A stretch of DNA of 11,905 nucleotides. It comes from JAVBNO01 sp031551485 (GTDB taxonomy: Bacteria; Bacillota; Clostridia; Oscillospirales; Ruminococcaceae). Positions within the stretch are counted from its first letter, which is position 1. Every line of letters begins with the position of its first letter. A program made the translations under genes and the position numbers. The stretch lies in assembly GCA_031551485.1 (NCBI GenBank), contig JAVBNO010000078.1:1-11905 (forward strand). Reading direction: 5' to 3'. Positions 1-7,079 of the stretch are shown piece by piece. A model generated the notes under the pieces. It worked only from the letters and a program-made list of their open reading frames with translations, did not search any database and was not told where the DNA came from.

Positions 1-968
1 CAAAGCAAAGAATAATTTGACGGCACAAAACGGTACCAAAACCGAAGCAAAAAATTGTCAAGGGCATAAATGCTTTTTTTGCCGTCCCGTTCAGTCAGGG
101 GTTTGTTTTTGCACACAAAGCCAAGCCCGATCAAAATACCCAAATATTTAGAGCAGACGCTGGTTTCAAAGCCGGTTTTATCGGCAATTTCCCCCAGCTT
201 GCCGGCGCCGCTGGCAATGGCGTGCATAATGGCGTTGTAAACTTGGGGCTCTCGCAGCTGTTGATGCAAAAGGCGGGACGGCTCCTCAAATAAAAAAGAA
301 CCCGGCGTCAAAATATGCTGGATGATGTTGTAAGACAAAGTGCTGCGGGGCGATAATTTTTCCAAATAGCCGGGGATGCCGCTGGTGATGCCGTAAAGCA
401 GCACTTGCTCCTCGTCGGAAAGCCCGGGGAAAAACTGGGCCGCCTCCAGATAAGAGAAAGGGTGCAGGCGCATGGGCACCAGCCGGCGCCCGAAAGCGGC
501 GCTATTAAATTTCAGGCACTGGTCGTCCATATATTGGACATCCGAACCGCAAAGGATGAGGAAAAGGCGGGAATGGCAAAAATGCTGCTCCACATTTTTC
601 AAAATAACCGCGGCGATATCCCGAGAACAATTGCTCAAAAGAGGGAAATCGTCAATGACAAGCAGTACCCGTTCCTCCTGCACCATATTGGCCAGGTATT
701 CAAAGGCCTTGTCAAAGCCATCAAAGGTGGGGATGGCATCCACCCCCGGCATAATGACGGAAAACATGCTGCGGCAAAAAGCATCCAGGTTGTCCCGTTC
801 GCTGGTTTCGGCCACGCTGAAGTAAATAACCGGGCGGTCGCGGCGAAATGCGTTGATCAAAGCCGTCTTGCCCACACGGCTGCGCCCGTAGATGACCGCA
901 AATTCAAAATCATTGCTGGCGTACATGCTCTCCAGCTTTTCAAGCTCTTTGGTTCTGCCAATAAACAT
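1..968 (-). CDS. DUF234-type AAA ATPase, partial (runs off left edge)
   Basis: The frame is open from ATG at 968 to the window edge, giving the first 322 residues. A Walker A motif (GRSRVGKT, residues 28-35) and a Walker B motif (VLLVIDDF, 101-108) mark a P-loop ATPase. The order that follows, a winged-helix-like segment and then a stretch reading LDNFLLRFWYRFV near residues 305-320, is typical of the archaeal-type ATP-binding proteins with a C-terminal DUF234 nuclease-like domain. Such proteins are usually about 450-480 residues, so roughly the last third lies outside the window. The usual family signature IDEFPYL appears here as IDDFPLL. GAGGTG lies 5 nt before the ATG and a good promoter lies at 1038-1066. 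The cellular role of the family is not well established. It is transcribed away from the Crp/Fnr gene and lies outside the spoIIID element. Confidence 0.85.
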   Translation of the reverse strand, partial: MFIGRTKELEKLESMYASNDFEFAVIYGRSRVGKTALINAFRRDRPVIYFSVAETSERDNLDAFCRSMFSVIMPGVDAIPTFDGFDKAFEYLANMVQEERVLLVIDDFPLLSNCSRDIAAVILKNVEQHFCHSRLFLILCGSDVQYMDDQCLKFNSAAFGRRLVPMRLHPFSYLEAAQFFPGLSDEEQVLLYGITSGIPGYLEKLSPRSTLSYNIIQHILTPGSFLFEEPSRLLHQQLREPQVYNAIMHAIASGAGKLGEIADKTGFETSVCSKYLGILIGLGFVCKNKPLTERDGKKSIYALDNFLLRFWYRFVPSNYSLL

Positions 969-1037
969 AAAAACACCTCACTCTAAACCAATACTACCAT
1001 AAAATACCATAAACTAAAGTAAGTGAGTCGTAAGTAG

Positions 1038-1066
1038 ATAATACTGCTGCCGATTCCAAAAGTCAA
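1038..1066 (-). promoter_or_regulatory. Sigma-A promoter for the ATPase gene
   Basis: On the minus strand, TTGACT (1066-1061) and TATTAT (1043-1038) are separated by exactly 17 bp, with five of six matches to consensus in each hexamer. The leader to the ATG at 968 is about 60 nt. It holds a tandem 10-bp repeat (TACCATAAAA then TACCATAAAC on the plus strand, 995-1014) that could be an operator or just AT-rich sequence. Confidence 0.6.
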
Positions 1067-1400
1067 CCATATACAGGAATATTTGCCAAGATTGGACAAA
1101 AAGTATACAATTCTGCTCGCAAAAGGCGAAGACAAGGCAGAATAAGGCGATAGGTTCGCAAAAGGCAGCATAGCCGCCATTTGGAGAATGAAGGAAAAGA
1201 GTAACGAAGCAATTGGTAACATATGAAACATACAAACATTGGCCCAAAAGTTATCATAAAAAGAAAAAAAGGAGCGTAAAAAGAAAAGAAATAGGCCAAA
1301 TTAACCATAAAAATAGAATTTCGTTCATGACGGGATGAATACCTGATTGCCCTAATGACAATGTGCTCTTCAAAATCGGAGTATACAGACAGAATGCTTT

Positions 1401-1429
1401 TTGACATAACCGTGGACAAGCAGTAAATG
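1401..1429 (+). promoter_or_regulatory. Possible promoter of the Crp/Fnr gene
   Basis: TTGACA (1401-1406) is a perfect -35 hexamer. At 17 bp spacing the -10 position holds TAAATG, a poor match with three of six bases. A regulator of this type may need an activator at such a promoter. This is a weak call based only on position and the -35 sequence. Confidence 0.3.
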
Positions 1430-1490
1430 CCGGTACAAAGGCACGATCACCAATCAATACCCCGAACATACCGAGGAAGAGGCTTTAAAG

Positions 1491-2192
1491 ATGTACGAAA
1501 AATATTACAATATATTTTTAAAAAGCGGTATTGTCAAAAAAATTGACATATTTAAGTTTGACCAAATGCTTCAGGAAACAATGGCTCAATGCATTACCTA
1601 TAAAAAGGATGCAATTATTAAGGCGGATGGCCAACCCTGCACCGACATCGGTCTGGTGCTGGAGGGCGAAGCCCTCATGGCTAAAAACAAAGGCGACGGC
1701 AACCGGGCGATTATCGAGGTGATTCGCCCGGGCTGTTATTTTGGGGAAGGCCTGGTATTTTCCAGCGCCAGCACGGCCCCCAAATGGCCGGTGACAGTGC
1801 AGGCCCGCACCGAATGCACCGTTTTGCTGCTAGATAACGACTGGATGCTGGGACGCAAGCCGATGCCCTATGTTTCGCTTAACCAGATTTTGCTCAATAT
1901 GATAGGCCCGATCTGCGACCGATCCCAAAGGCTGTTGCAGGCGCTGCGCTGTTTTCACACCCGTTCCATCCGCGAACGGATTGCCGTTTATCTCCTGGAA
2001 AAAGTGTCGGCGGAGGACGGCAGTGTGACGCTGGACTTTAACCGGGACGAATGGGCGGATTATCTGTTTATCCCCCGCCCTTCTCTATCCCGAGAGCTGT
2101 CAAAGATGAAGGAAGACGGGCTGATTGATTTTTACAAGTCCACCTTTCATATCTTGAATAAAGAGGCGCTGATGCAATACCTGCAGTGGTGA
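1491..2192 (+). CDS. Crp/Fnr family transcriptional regulator
   Basis: This 233-residue protein has the two-domain Crp/Fnr plan. An N-terminal cyclic-nucleotide-binding-like beta barrel spans about residues 15-125 and includes GCYFGEG at 81-87. A dimerisation helix follows at about 128-155, then a C-terminal helix-turn-helix domain at about 157-225 with a recognition helix around RPSLSRELSKMK (196-207). No cysteine cluster for an Fnr-type iron-sulfur centre is visible, and the usual cAMP-contact arginine pattern is not clear, so the effector is unknown. AGGAAGAGG at 1474-1482 fits the ATG at 1491. A strong terminator follows at 2206-2240, so it appears to be a single-gene transcript and not an operon with spoIIID. 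It lies just outside the spoIIID element. Confidence 0.88.
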   Translation: MYEKYYNIFLKSGIVKKIDIFKFDQMLQETMAQCITYKKDAIIKADGQPCTDIGLVLEGEALMAKNKGDGNRAIIEVIRPGCYFGEGLVFSSASTAPKWPVTVQARTECTVLLLDNDWMLGRKPMPYVSLNQILLNMIGPICDRSQRLLQALRCFHTRSIRERIAVYLLEKVSAEDGSVTLDFNRDEWADYLFIPRPSLSRELSKMKEDGLIDFYKSTFHILNKEALMQYLQW

Positions 2193-2205
2193 CATATAAA
2201 GCGGT

Positions 2206-2240
2206 AAAAAGGGCCTTCCCCGTGGGGGAAGGCCCTTTTT
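2206..2240 (+). terminator. Rho-independent terminator after the Crp/Fnr gene
   Basis: GGGCCTTCCCC (2211-2221) pairs perfectly with GGGGAAGGCCC (2225-2235) around a GTG loop. Flanking A5 (2206-2210) and T5 (2236-2240) tracts extend the stem. It insulates the downstream spoIIID 5' half from Crp/Fnr transcription. Confidence 0.9.
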
Positions 2241-2356
2241 GGTGGGGAAATAAGCAGAACAGGCAGGGAAAAGGAATCTATGCAGGCAAACATTATTTGC
2301 AGCTGCGTTGCATATACATTCATTGTACAAAAATAACAGCATGGGAGGGTTAGGGT
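2241..2356. other. Upstream region of spoIIID
   Basis: These 116 bp separate the terminator from the spoIIID TTG start. In B. subtilis, spoIIID is transcribed by sigma-E. A sequence resembling a sigma-E -10 (CATATACAT, 2311-2319) lies about 40 nt before the start, with CATTAT (2291-2296) upstream of it. Neither is a good enough match to call a promoter with confidence. GGGAGGG at 2343-2349 is the ribosome binding site. Confidence 0.35.
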
Positions 2357-2500
2357 TTGAAGGGATTGCCGGAAGAGCGGGCGGTAACACTCGCGCTTTA
2401 CATCATTGAAAATAACGCCACAGTCCGACAAACCGCAGGGAAGTTTGATGTTTCAAAAAGTACAGTACATACAGCCGTAACAAAATCGAATATACGCTGA
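2357..2500 (+). CDS. spoIIID: 5' half of interrupted spoIIID (sporulation regulator SpoIIID, N-terminal part)
   Basis: SpoIIID is a small DNA-binding regulator of mother-cell genes during sporulation, acting between sigma-E and sigma-K. This frame reads EERAVTLALYIIENNATVRQ and continues into KFDVSKSTVH, a close match to the N-terminal half of SpoIIID including most of its helix-turn-helix. Translation should begin at TTG 2357: an in-frame TAG lies just upstream (2351-2353), GGGAGGG ends 7 nt before the TTG, and the start gives the expected N-terminus length. After codon 38 (CAT, 2468-2470) the similarity stops abruptly. Nine unrelated codons follow to TGA at 2498-2500, so the unrearranged locus encodes a 47-residue product lacking half the recognition helix and the basic C-terminus. 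The missing half lies at 7140-7289, in the same frame and on the same strand. Confidence 0.9.
   Translation: MKGLPEERAVTLALYIIENNATVRQTAGKFDVSKSTVHTAVTKSNIR
2450..2486 (+). other. Left attachment site (attL) of the spoIIID element
   Basis: SpoIIID coding sequence (left) meets element sequence (right) at the 7-bp core GTACATA, 2465-2471. The same core occurs at 7140-7146 at the other junction. The element-side arm TACAGCCGTAACAAA (2470-2484) is, as its reverse complement, 12 of 15 identical to the element-side arm at the right end (7128-7142). The two arms would flank a central CA dinucleotide (2468-2469). Serine integrases cut around a 2-bp central dinucleotide, so CA is the probable crossover point. 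Confidence 0.75.
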
Positions 2501-2588
2501 AATGCAAAAAAACCCATCCGCCCTCCCTGCTGGGGAAAAGACGAAGGGGATTTTTGACGAAAAAAACGATTAAGGCGGCACTGCTTTT
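2501..2588. other. Left end of the element, no gene seen
   Basis: This stretch lies between the 47-residue spoIIID fragment stop and the stop of the EpsG-like gene. It has no convincing gene and no clear terminator hairpin for the minus-strand unit; a minus-strand T-run lies near 2507-2513. The alternative plus-strand frames do not continue the SpoIIID sequence convincingly. Confidence 0.45.
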
Positions 2589-3761
2589 TTAAGGGGCAAG
2601 CCAGCTGAGAACCGAATCGTACGGATAAACCCCATGGAAATTCAGGTTTGTGCCCAACTGGTCATACAAAAAGGTGAGAAGGAGAAAAAAGCCCAAAGCG
2701 CCCCAATACATAATCTCTTTTTGGCGGATGTCATAAGCCAGCTGCTTAAGCTCATGGAGACCGCTTTTATTCGCTTTGACAGTGCTCTGCAGCCGGTCGC
2801 GTTTCTCCAGCATTTCTGCTGACGGTTTTAACGAGGCCAGCATGCTGGGGATGGCCACCAAAGAAAAGATGTATAAATACATCGAGAAGCGCTCAAGGAT
2901 AAAATGCTTGGTAATAAAGAGCCAGATAATGCAGCTGAAAAGCATCAAATTAAACAGCATAGAGGCGTCCGGATCCGACTGCTGCCACCCTTTGTAGAGG
3001 CAGACCAGGAAGATGAAAAGGGCGCACGGTACCACAAGATAAGCCAGCTGCAAACCCGTTGTCAAGTAAAAAGAATTCCGATAACTGGTGAAAACATAGG
3101 TTGTGACAATATCCAAAATCTGATTGGACAACATGAAAATAAGAACAGTGGCCGTTCCATAGAAGATGGCCAACTTTTTGTTGATACGAATATGGCAGAG
3201 AAAATAGACCGGGATCATAATCAAAGCGGTTTTGTGGAAGCAGGCGGCCACCAAAACAAGCAGCAAAAAAGGAACGGCTTTTTTTCGCCGCAGCCAATCG
3301 TAACCCAAAACAATGATCGAACAGGCGATGCTTTGCCGCACAAAATTAAGCGAGCAGTAGAAAAAGGTGAGCGTTACAAAAATCCAGGTGGAAAACCAGA
3401 CATTTTGACAGTGGCGATAAATGAACCACATCATGGGCAAAAGAACAATGGTGGCGATGACACCGTAAAAAACAAGGGGATCCATCGACACCAAAGAAAT
3501 CAGCTTCATCAGCGCCATAAAGCCCGGCTCAAAAAAACTATGCAGAAGGCCGTCTAGAGAATGAATATCTTGAACAGCGGCAAAGCGCAAAAGGTAGGTA
3601 TTGTAGTCATAGCCAATTTCAAAGCGGAAGGTGGAGATAAACCACATCCAGCCAAAGGTGATGCAAAGATAAAGGATGGTTTTCCATTTGGCCGGCTTAT
3701 AAATGCAAAGGGGCCACGCCAAGGCCAAAATTAAAATTAAATTGATAAAATAAACATTCAT
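2589..3761 (-). CDS. EpsG-like polysaccharide polymerase/membrane protein
   Basis: This 390-residue, very hydrophobic protein has about ten predicted membrane segments. Near the N-terminus it has the sequence FRFEIGYDYNTY (45-56), matching the conserved R..x.G.DY..Y segment of EpsG family proteins, membrane proteins of exopolysaccharide clusters thought to polymerise or modify glycan repeat units. The next conserved region, with EPGFMALMKL, also fits. A cytoplasmic-looking stretch rich in charged residues (about 312-350) precedes the last membrane segment. The start ATG at 3761 is preceded by AGGGGA. The gene lies 41 nt downstream of the sugar transferase gene and is almost certainly cotranscribed with it. 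It is cargo of the element that interrupts spoIIID. An O-antigen-ligase-like or Wzy-like role is also possible; the substrate cannot be told. Confidence 0.82.
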   Translation of the reverse strand: MNVYFINLILILALAWPLCIYKPAKWKTILYLCITFGWMWFISTFRFEIGYDYNTYLLRFAAVQDIHSLDGLLHSFFEPGFMALMKLISLVSMDPLVFYGVIATIVLLPMMWFIYRHCQNVWFSTWIFVTLTFFYCSLNFVRQSIACSIIVLGYDWLRRKKAVPFLLLVLVAACFHKTALIMIPVYFLCHIRINKKLAIFYGTATVLIFMLSNQILDIVTTYVFTSYRNSFYLTTGLQLAYLVVPCALFIFLVCLYKGWQQSDPDASMLFNLMLFSCIIWLFITKHFILERFSMYLYIFSLVAIPSMLASLKPSAEMLEKRDRLQSTVKANKSGLHELKQLAYDIRQKEIMYWGALGFFLLLTFLYDQLGTNLNFHGVYPYDSVLSWLAP

Positions 3762-3802
3762 ACAATCAAGTTCCCCTTTCGGTACAAGTCAGTGCCGATA
3801 CG

Positions 3803-5215
3803 CTACAAACCGCCGGTATGGATATCATTGCCTTGGGAATCATCCCAATATGCATTGGCGTTTTGGGTTCCCGCGCCCTGGGTGCTGCTTTTGAGAAAAA
3901 TGGTGCGCAGCGTCAACAGCAAAATCCGCATATCCAACAGCACCGACGCCTCGCTGATATACATCAAGTCATAGAGAAGCTTGTCCTGGGGCAGCGTGTT
4001 ATAGCGACCGTAAACCTGTGCCATGCCGGTGAGTCCGGCCTTGACCCGGTGCCGCTGGTTATAATAGGGAAATTCGGCAATAAACTGCTCCACAAAAATC
4101 GGGCGCTCGGGACGCGGGCCCACAAGGCTCATGCTGCCGCCCAAAATATTGAAGAGCTGAGGTAGCTCGTCCAGCCGGGTGCGGCGCAAAAACCGCCCCA
4201 CCGAAGTCACACGGGGATCCTCGTCGCCGGTGGAAAGCACCGGGCCGCTTTTTTGTTCAGCGTCTATGACCATGGTGCGAAATTTACACAGTCGGAATGT
4301 TTTGCCCCAACGTGTCACCCGTTCCTGGCGGTACAGCACCGGGCCGTGGGAATTGAGCCGGATGGCCGCCGCGCAAACGCACATGACCGGCGCCAAAAGG
4401 ACTATGGCCACGGCGCTGACGCCAATGTCCATCATCCGCTTGAGAAAGCGGCCGTAAATGGGCAGACCAAAAGGCTCGATGCCAAAGGCGGGCACGTCGT
4501 CAAAGCGCATGAGCACCGCGTTGTGAATGCTCATTTCATATACATTGGGCACCGTAATCACATCCGCCCCCAGCACAAAAGCCTGGGAGACAATCAGCTC
4601 TTTTTTATTGCTGCTGACCAAAGACGAAATCAGCACCGTGTCCACATTGGCCAGCAGTTTGGCCACCAGCTGGCCGCGCTGCTCCCGGGGCCATTGATCC
4701 ACATTAATACGCTCGACAATGGAAAACATCTGCATTTGGGACACCTTGTCCATAAAGGCGGGGCCGTCATCCTGGCAGTAGACAAGGGCGGTTTTGCGGC
4801 GGGCGGAGGCTCGGGAAAGCACCCGGTCGCACCCAATGCGCCATGCCGACAAAAGCACCATGAGAAATACGGCGTCTAAAAAAATGAACCGTTTGGAAAA
4901 AAACAGCGGATTGGAAAAAAAGTCGGCAAAAATAAAAACGGCGGATAAAAAGAAAAGCACAATCAAATTGGTGACAAATACATCGTAGGGCGGCTTGGTG
5001 GGCAGCTCGTACATGCCGTAAATATAATAAAACCCCAAAAATAACAGCACATAAATAACAGTGACAGGCAAAGGAAAAAGGCGCTCGGTCGTTGGGTAGG
5101 CGACGGGAACCAGCCATAGAATCGAAAGCAAAGTGGAGGCAAATGCCAAAATGGCATCGCCGATGAATAAAAGCGGCACAATATGCGCCTTATTGCGCAG
5201 TTTAATATACCCCAT
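3803..5215 (-). CDS. Polyprenyl glycosylphosphotransferase (exopolysaccharide sugar transferase)
   Basis: This 470-residue protein should transfer a sugar-1-phosphate from a nucleotide sugar to undecaprenyl phosphate, the first membrane step of exopolysaccharide synthesis. It has the WbaP-type layout: four or five N-terminal membrane helices (about 10-130), a nucleotide-binding-like middle domain (about 140-245), and a bacterial sugar transferase domain from about 258. That domain begins with a membrane segment (MMDIGVSAVAIVLLAPVMCV, 261-280). It carries KFRTM (311-315), an Asp-Glu pair at 331-332 that probably corresponds to the catalytic dyad, RRTRLDELPQLFN (344-356), SLVGPRPE (363-370) and KAGLTGMAQVYGRY (392-405). 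GGAG lies 11 nt before the ATG at 5215, and a sigma-A promoter lies at 5270-5298. It heads the two-gene cargo unit and is divergent from the recombinase genes. The sugar specificity is unknown. Confidence 0.92.
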   Translation of the reverse strand: MGYIKLRNKAHIVPLLFIGDAILAFASTLLSILWLVPVAYPTTERLFPLPVTVIYVLLFLGFYYIYGMYELPTKPPYDVFVTNLIVLFFLSAVFIFADFFSNPLFFSKRFIFLDAVFLMVLLSAWRIGCDRVLSRASARRKTALVYCQDDGPAFMDKVSQMQMFSIVERINVDQWPREQRGQLVAKLLANVDTVLISSLVSSNKKELIVSQAFVLGADVITVPNVYEMSIHNAVLMRFDDVPAFGIEPFGLPIYGRFLKRMMDIGVSAVAIVLLAPVMCVCAAAIRLNSHGPVLYRQERVTRWGKTFRLCKFRTMVIDAEQKSGPVLSTGDEDPRVTSVGRFLRRTRLDELPQLFNILGGSMSLVGPRPERPIFVEQFIAEFPYYNQRHRVKAGLTGMAQVYGRYNTLPQDKLLYDLMYISEASVLLDMRILLLTLRTIFLKSSTQGAGTQNANAYWDDSQGNDIHTGGL

Positions 5216-5269
5216 CAGACTGTCGGCTCCTTTTTGCGCACCCTATCATTCAGATGCATAACCATCCAT

Positions 5270-5298
5270 AGTATAACAATTTTTTGCTGTTTTAACAA
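5270..5298 (-). promoter_or_regulatory. Sigma-A-like promoter of the exopolysaccharide cargo unit
   Basis: On the minus strand, TTGTTA (5298-5293) and TATACT (5275-5270) are 17 bp apart, with four and five consensus matches. The predicted start of transcription is about 45-50 nt before the ATG at 5215. This suggests the cargo is expressed in vegetative cells, unlike the recombinase, which should be off until sporulation. Confidence 0.55.
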
Positions 5299-5382
5299 GT
5301 GCCGCGGGGAACAGCGACATCATAAAAGCTTTGGCCGGCCCCATCTGCCACCGGCAAAACGGCAAAGAGAAAGGAAGCGGCG

Positions 5383-5565
5383 ATGAGGTGTACCAAGCCG
5401 GTGTTTTATTTTGAAAGCCCAACATCGCCGGAAGTGGTCATCGACAGGCTTCTGCCCTGTCTCTTTAAGGCCTGCGGCGCAAAACTTTGCCAGGCGGAAG
5501 AAAGCGAAGTTTCACAAAGCGACCGGACAAACGGGGAGAAAACAAAAAAACGGACGGCAAAATAA
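5383..5565 (+). CDS. Small protein of unknown function upstream of the recombinase
   Basis: This 60-residue protein has ATG at 5383 and a strong ribosome binding site (AAGGAAG, 5371-5377), so it is probably real. It ends 23 nt before the recombinase start at 5589 and should share its transcript. The N-terminal two thirds look folded (FYFESPTSPEVVIDRLLPCL) and hold four cysteines (3, 26, 31, 36). The tail is polar and rich in Lys, Glu and Ser. I do not recognise a family. Its size and position next to a serine recombinase invite comparison with recombination directionality factors, such as the roughly 58-residue SprB that works with the SP-beta recombinase. That is inference only; there is no sequence match I can point to. 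Confidence 0.55.
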   Translation: MRCTKPVFYFESPTSPEVVIDRLLPCLFKACGAKLCQAEESEVSQSDRTNGEKTKKRTAK

Positions 5566-5588
5566 AATGACTGCCACGGGGGATGCCT

Positions 5589-7070
5589 ATGAACATTGCC
5601 GCCTATTGCCGCGTTTCCACCGACAAGGCCGACCAGCTGGGCAGCCTGGAGGCCCAAAAGGCTTTTTTTGCCGACTACTGCGCCCGCAACAACCACCAGC
5701 TCGTTCGTATTTATGCCGACGAAGGCATTTCCGGCACCAAGATGAAAAACCGCAAGCAGTTTTTACGCCTGCTGGAGGATGCCCAGACCGGCTGCTTTGA
5801 AATGGTGGTCGTCAAAGATATCTCTCGCTTTGCCCGCAACACGGTCGATCTTTTGCAAAGCATCCGCACCCTGAAAGCCCTGGGCATCGAGACAGTGTTT
5901 TTGACTGCCAGCCAGACGGTGCTGGGCCATTCGGAATTTGTGCTGACCATCTTTGGCGCCCTGGCCCAAGAGGAAAGCGCCAACACCTCCAAGCGGGTGA
6001 AGTTCGGCAAACGCCTGAACGCCGAAAAAGGGCGGGTGCCCAATTTGGTATACGGCTATGACAAAACCCCCGGCGACTTATTTCACTTGGCCCTTAACGA
6101 AACGGAAGCCGAAATCATTCGGCAAATTTATCACTGGTACAACGAAGAGGGGTTTGGGGCAGGCAAAATTGCCGGGCTGCTGAATGCCCGGGGGCATCGA
6201 ACAAAGCGAAATTGCCGCTGGAGCCAAAACGCCGTCTGTCGCATTTTGCAAAACCCCCTTTACACCGGCCAAATCATCAACGGCAAAGAAGAAGTGGCCG
6301 ATTTTTTAACCGGCGTGCGCAAACCCAAGGCGGCGGAAGAATGGCTGGTAAGTGAACGGCCGGAGCTGCGTATCATCGGGCCGGAAACATTTGCCAAGGC
6401 CGGGCAGTTGATGGCCGGGCGGGGGGCGGCCATGCAGGCGCAGAAAACCCGTCAAAACAGCCGCCACCTTTTTTCTACCCTTTTGCGCTGCGAAAGCTGC
6501 GGTTACGCCTTTCGCCGCTTAAGCCGCCGAAAAGGGAATGCCGGCGGCGCCAGGTGGGTCTGTTCCCGCCGCAACGGCCGCGGGGTGGACGCCTGTCCCA
6601 ACGCCACAGCCGTGGAAGAAGAGGTGCTGATCCAAGCGCTGAATACATATTTTGTGGCATTACTGGCCCCAAAACCAAACCTCCTGCCCCGCATTCAAAA
6701 CGAGGCGGCCCAAATATACCGGCAGCAAAAAGAAGGCCCGGCGGACCCCAAAGAAATAGAAAAGCAGCTGCAAAAGCAAAAGGCCTTTCGGCAAAAATGG
6801 CTGGATTTGTACACCGGCGAGCAGCTGACTTCCGCGGAACTGGATGAGCGCATGGAAAAAACGGCAGCCGAAATCCGCCGGCTGGAAGGGATGCTGGCCG
6901 CCAGCCGCGCCCCGGAGCGCCAAACGCCGCAGGAACGCAGCCAGACCCTCTTCCCCACCCTGGCCACGGCAGTGGACTGCCGGCACTGGACCAATGCCGC
7001 CGTCAAAGCTGTCGTCGACCGGATTGTGGTGGGGGCGGACGGCAAAGTGGCGGTAAGGCTGAAGGAGTAA
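5589..7070 (+). CDS. Large serine recombinase, SpoIVCA-like (predicted spoIIID element excisionase)
   Basis: A 493-residue site-specific recombinase. The resolvase domain (about 1-150) begins AAYCRVSTD with nucleophile Ser10 and Arg8, and contains KDISRFARN (76-84) with the conserved arginines. A recombinase domain follows at about 155-260 (NPLYTGQI at 222-229). A zinc ribbon (about 295-340) uses Cys301, Cys304, Cys325 and Cys336, and a charged coiled-coil segment lies at about 380-440. Length and layout match SpoIVCA, which excises skin from sigK. All catalytic residues I can check are present and the frame is intact. ATG 5589 is preferred because the G-rich sequence at 5578-5582 is correctly spaced for it; ATG 5583 is the alternative. 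It lies about 70 bp inside the right junction of the element and reads toward the spoIIID 3' half. Its proposed substrate is the pair of GTACATA core sites. Confidence 0.94.
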   Translation: MNIAAYCRVSTDKADQLGSLEAQKAFFADYCARNNHQLVRIYADEGISGTKMKNRKQFLRLLEDAQTGCFEMVVVKDISRFARNTVDLLQSIRTLKALGIETVFLTASQTVLGHSEFVLTIFGALAQEESANTSKRVKFGKRLNAEKGRVPNLVYGYDKTPGDLFHLALNETEAEIIRQIYHWYNEEGFGAGKIAGLLNARGHRTKRNCRWSQNAVCRILQNPLYTGQIINGKEEVADFLTGVRKPKAAEEWLVSERPELRIIGPETFAKAGQLMAGRGAAMQAQKTRQNSRHLFSTLLRCESCGYAFRRLSRRKGNAGGARWVCSRRNGRGVDACPNATAVEEEVLIQALNTYFVALLAPKPNLLPRIQNEAAQIYRQQKEGPADPKEIEKQLQKQKAFRQKWLDLYTGEQLTSAELDERMEKTAAEIRRLEGMLAASRAPERQTPQERSQTLFPTLATAVDCRHWTNAAVKAVVDRIVVGADGKVAVRLKE

Positions 7071-7079
7071 AGACGCAAG

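Larger units (their letters stand above)
969..1490. other. Intergenic region between divergent ATPase and Crp/Fnr genes
   Basis: No convincing gene is seen in these 522 bp. The part next to 968 holds the ATPase leader and promoter. The middle contains short scattered direct repeats (TCGCAAAAGGC at 1117-1127 and 1156-1166). The right part holds a weak promoter-like sequence (1401-1429) and the ribosome binding site AGGAAGAGG (1474-1482) of the Crp/Fnr gene. Hydrophobic open frames on the minus strand here have no start signals or recognisable domains. Confidence 0.6.

Noticed and set aside
1117..1166. TCGCAAAAGGC direct repeat as a CRISPR or iteron array
   Set aside because: Only two full copies with irregular AAGGC fragments between them; too few and too irregular for an array or origin.
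1063..1469. Hydrophobic minus-strand frames in the ATPase-Crp/Fnr intergenic region
   Set aside because: No ribosome binding site, overlapping alternative frames, Cys/Phe-rich composition expected from AT-rich antisense reading, and no recognisable domain.
2311..2319. Sigma-E promoter for spoIIID
   Set aside because: Position is suitable but the -10-like CATATACAT and the -35-like CATTAT match the consensus too poorly to list as a promoter.
2357..2500. A simple frameshift or decayed spoIIID pseudogene at 2357-2500
   Set aside because: The downstream alternative frames do not continue SpoIIID well, while an exact, in-phase continuation exists at 7140 beside a matching core sequence and a recombinase.
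2904..3557. Plus-strand frame of 217 codons, and a similar one at 4253-4879
   Set aside because: Both are antisense to the EpsG-like and sugar transferase genes, with low-complexity His/Gln/Lys-rich composition typical of shadow frames.
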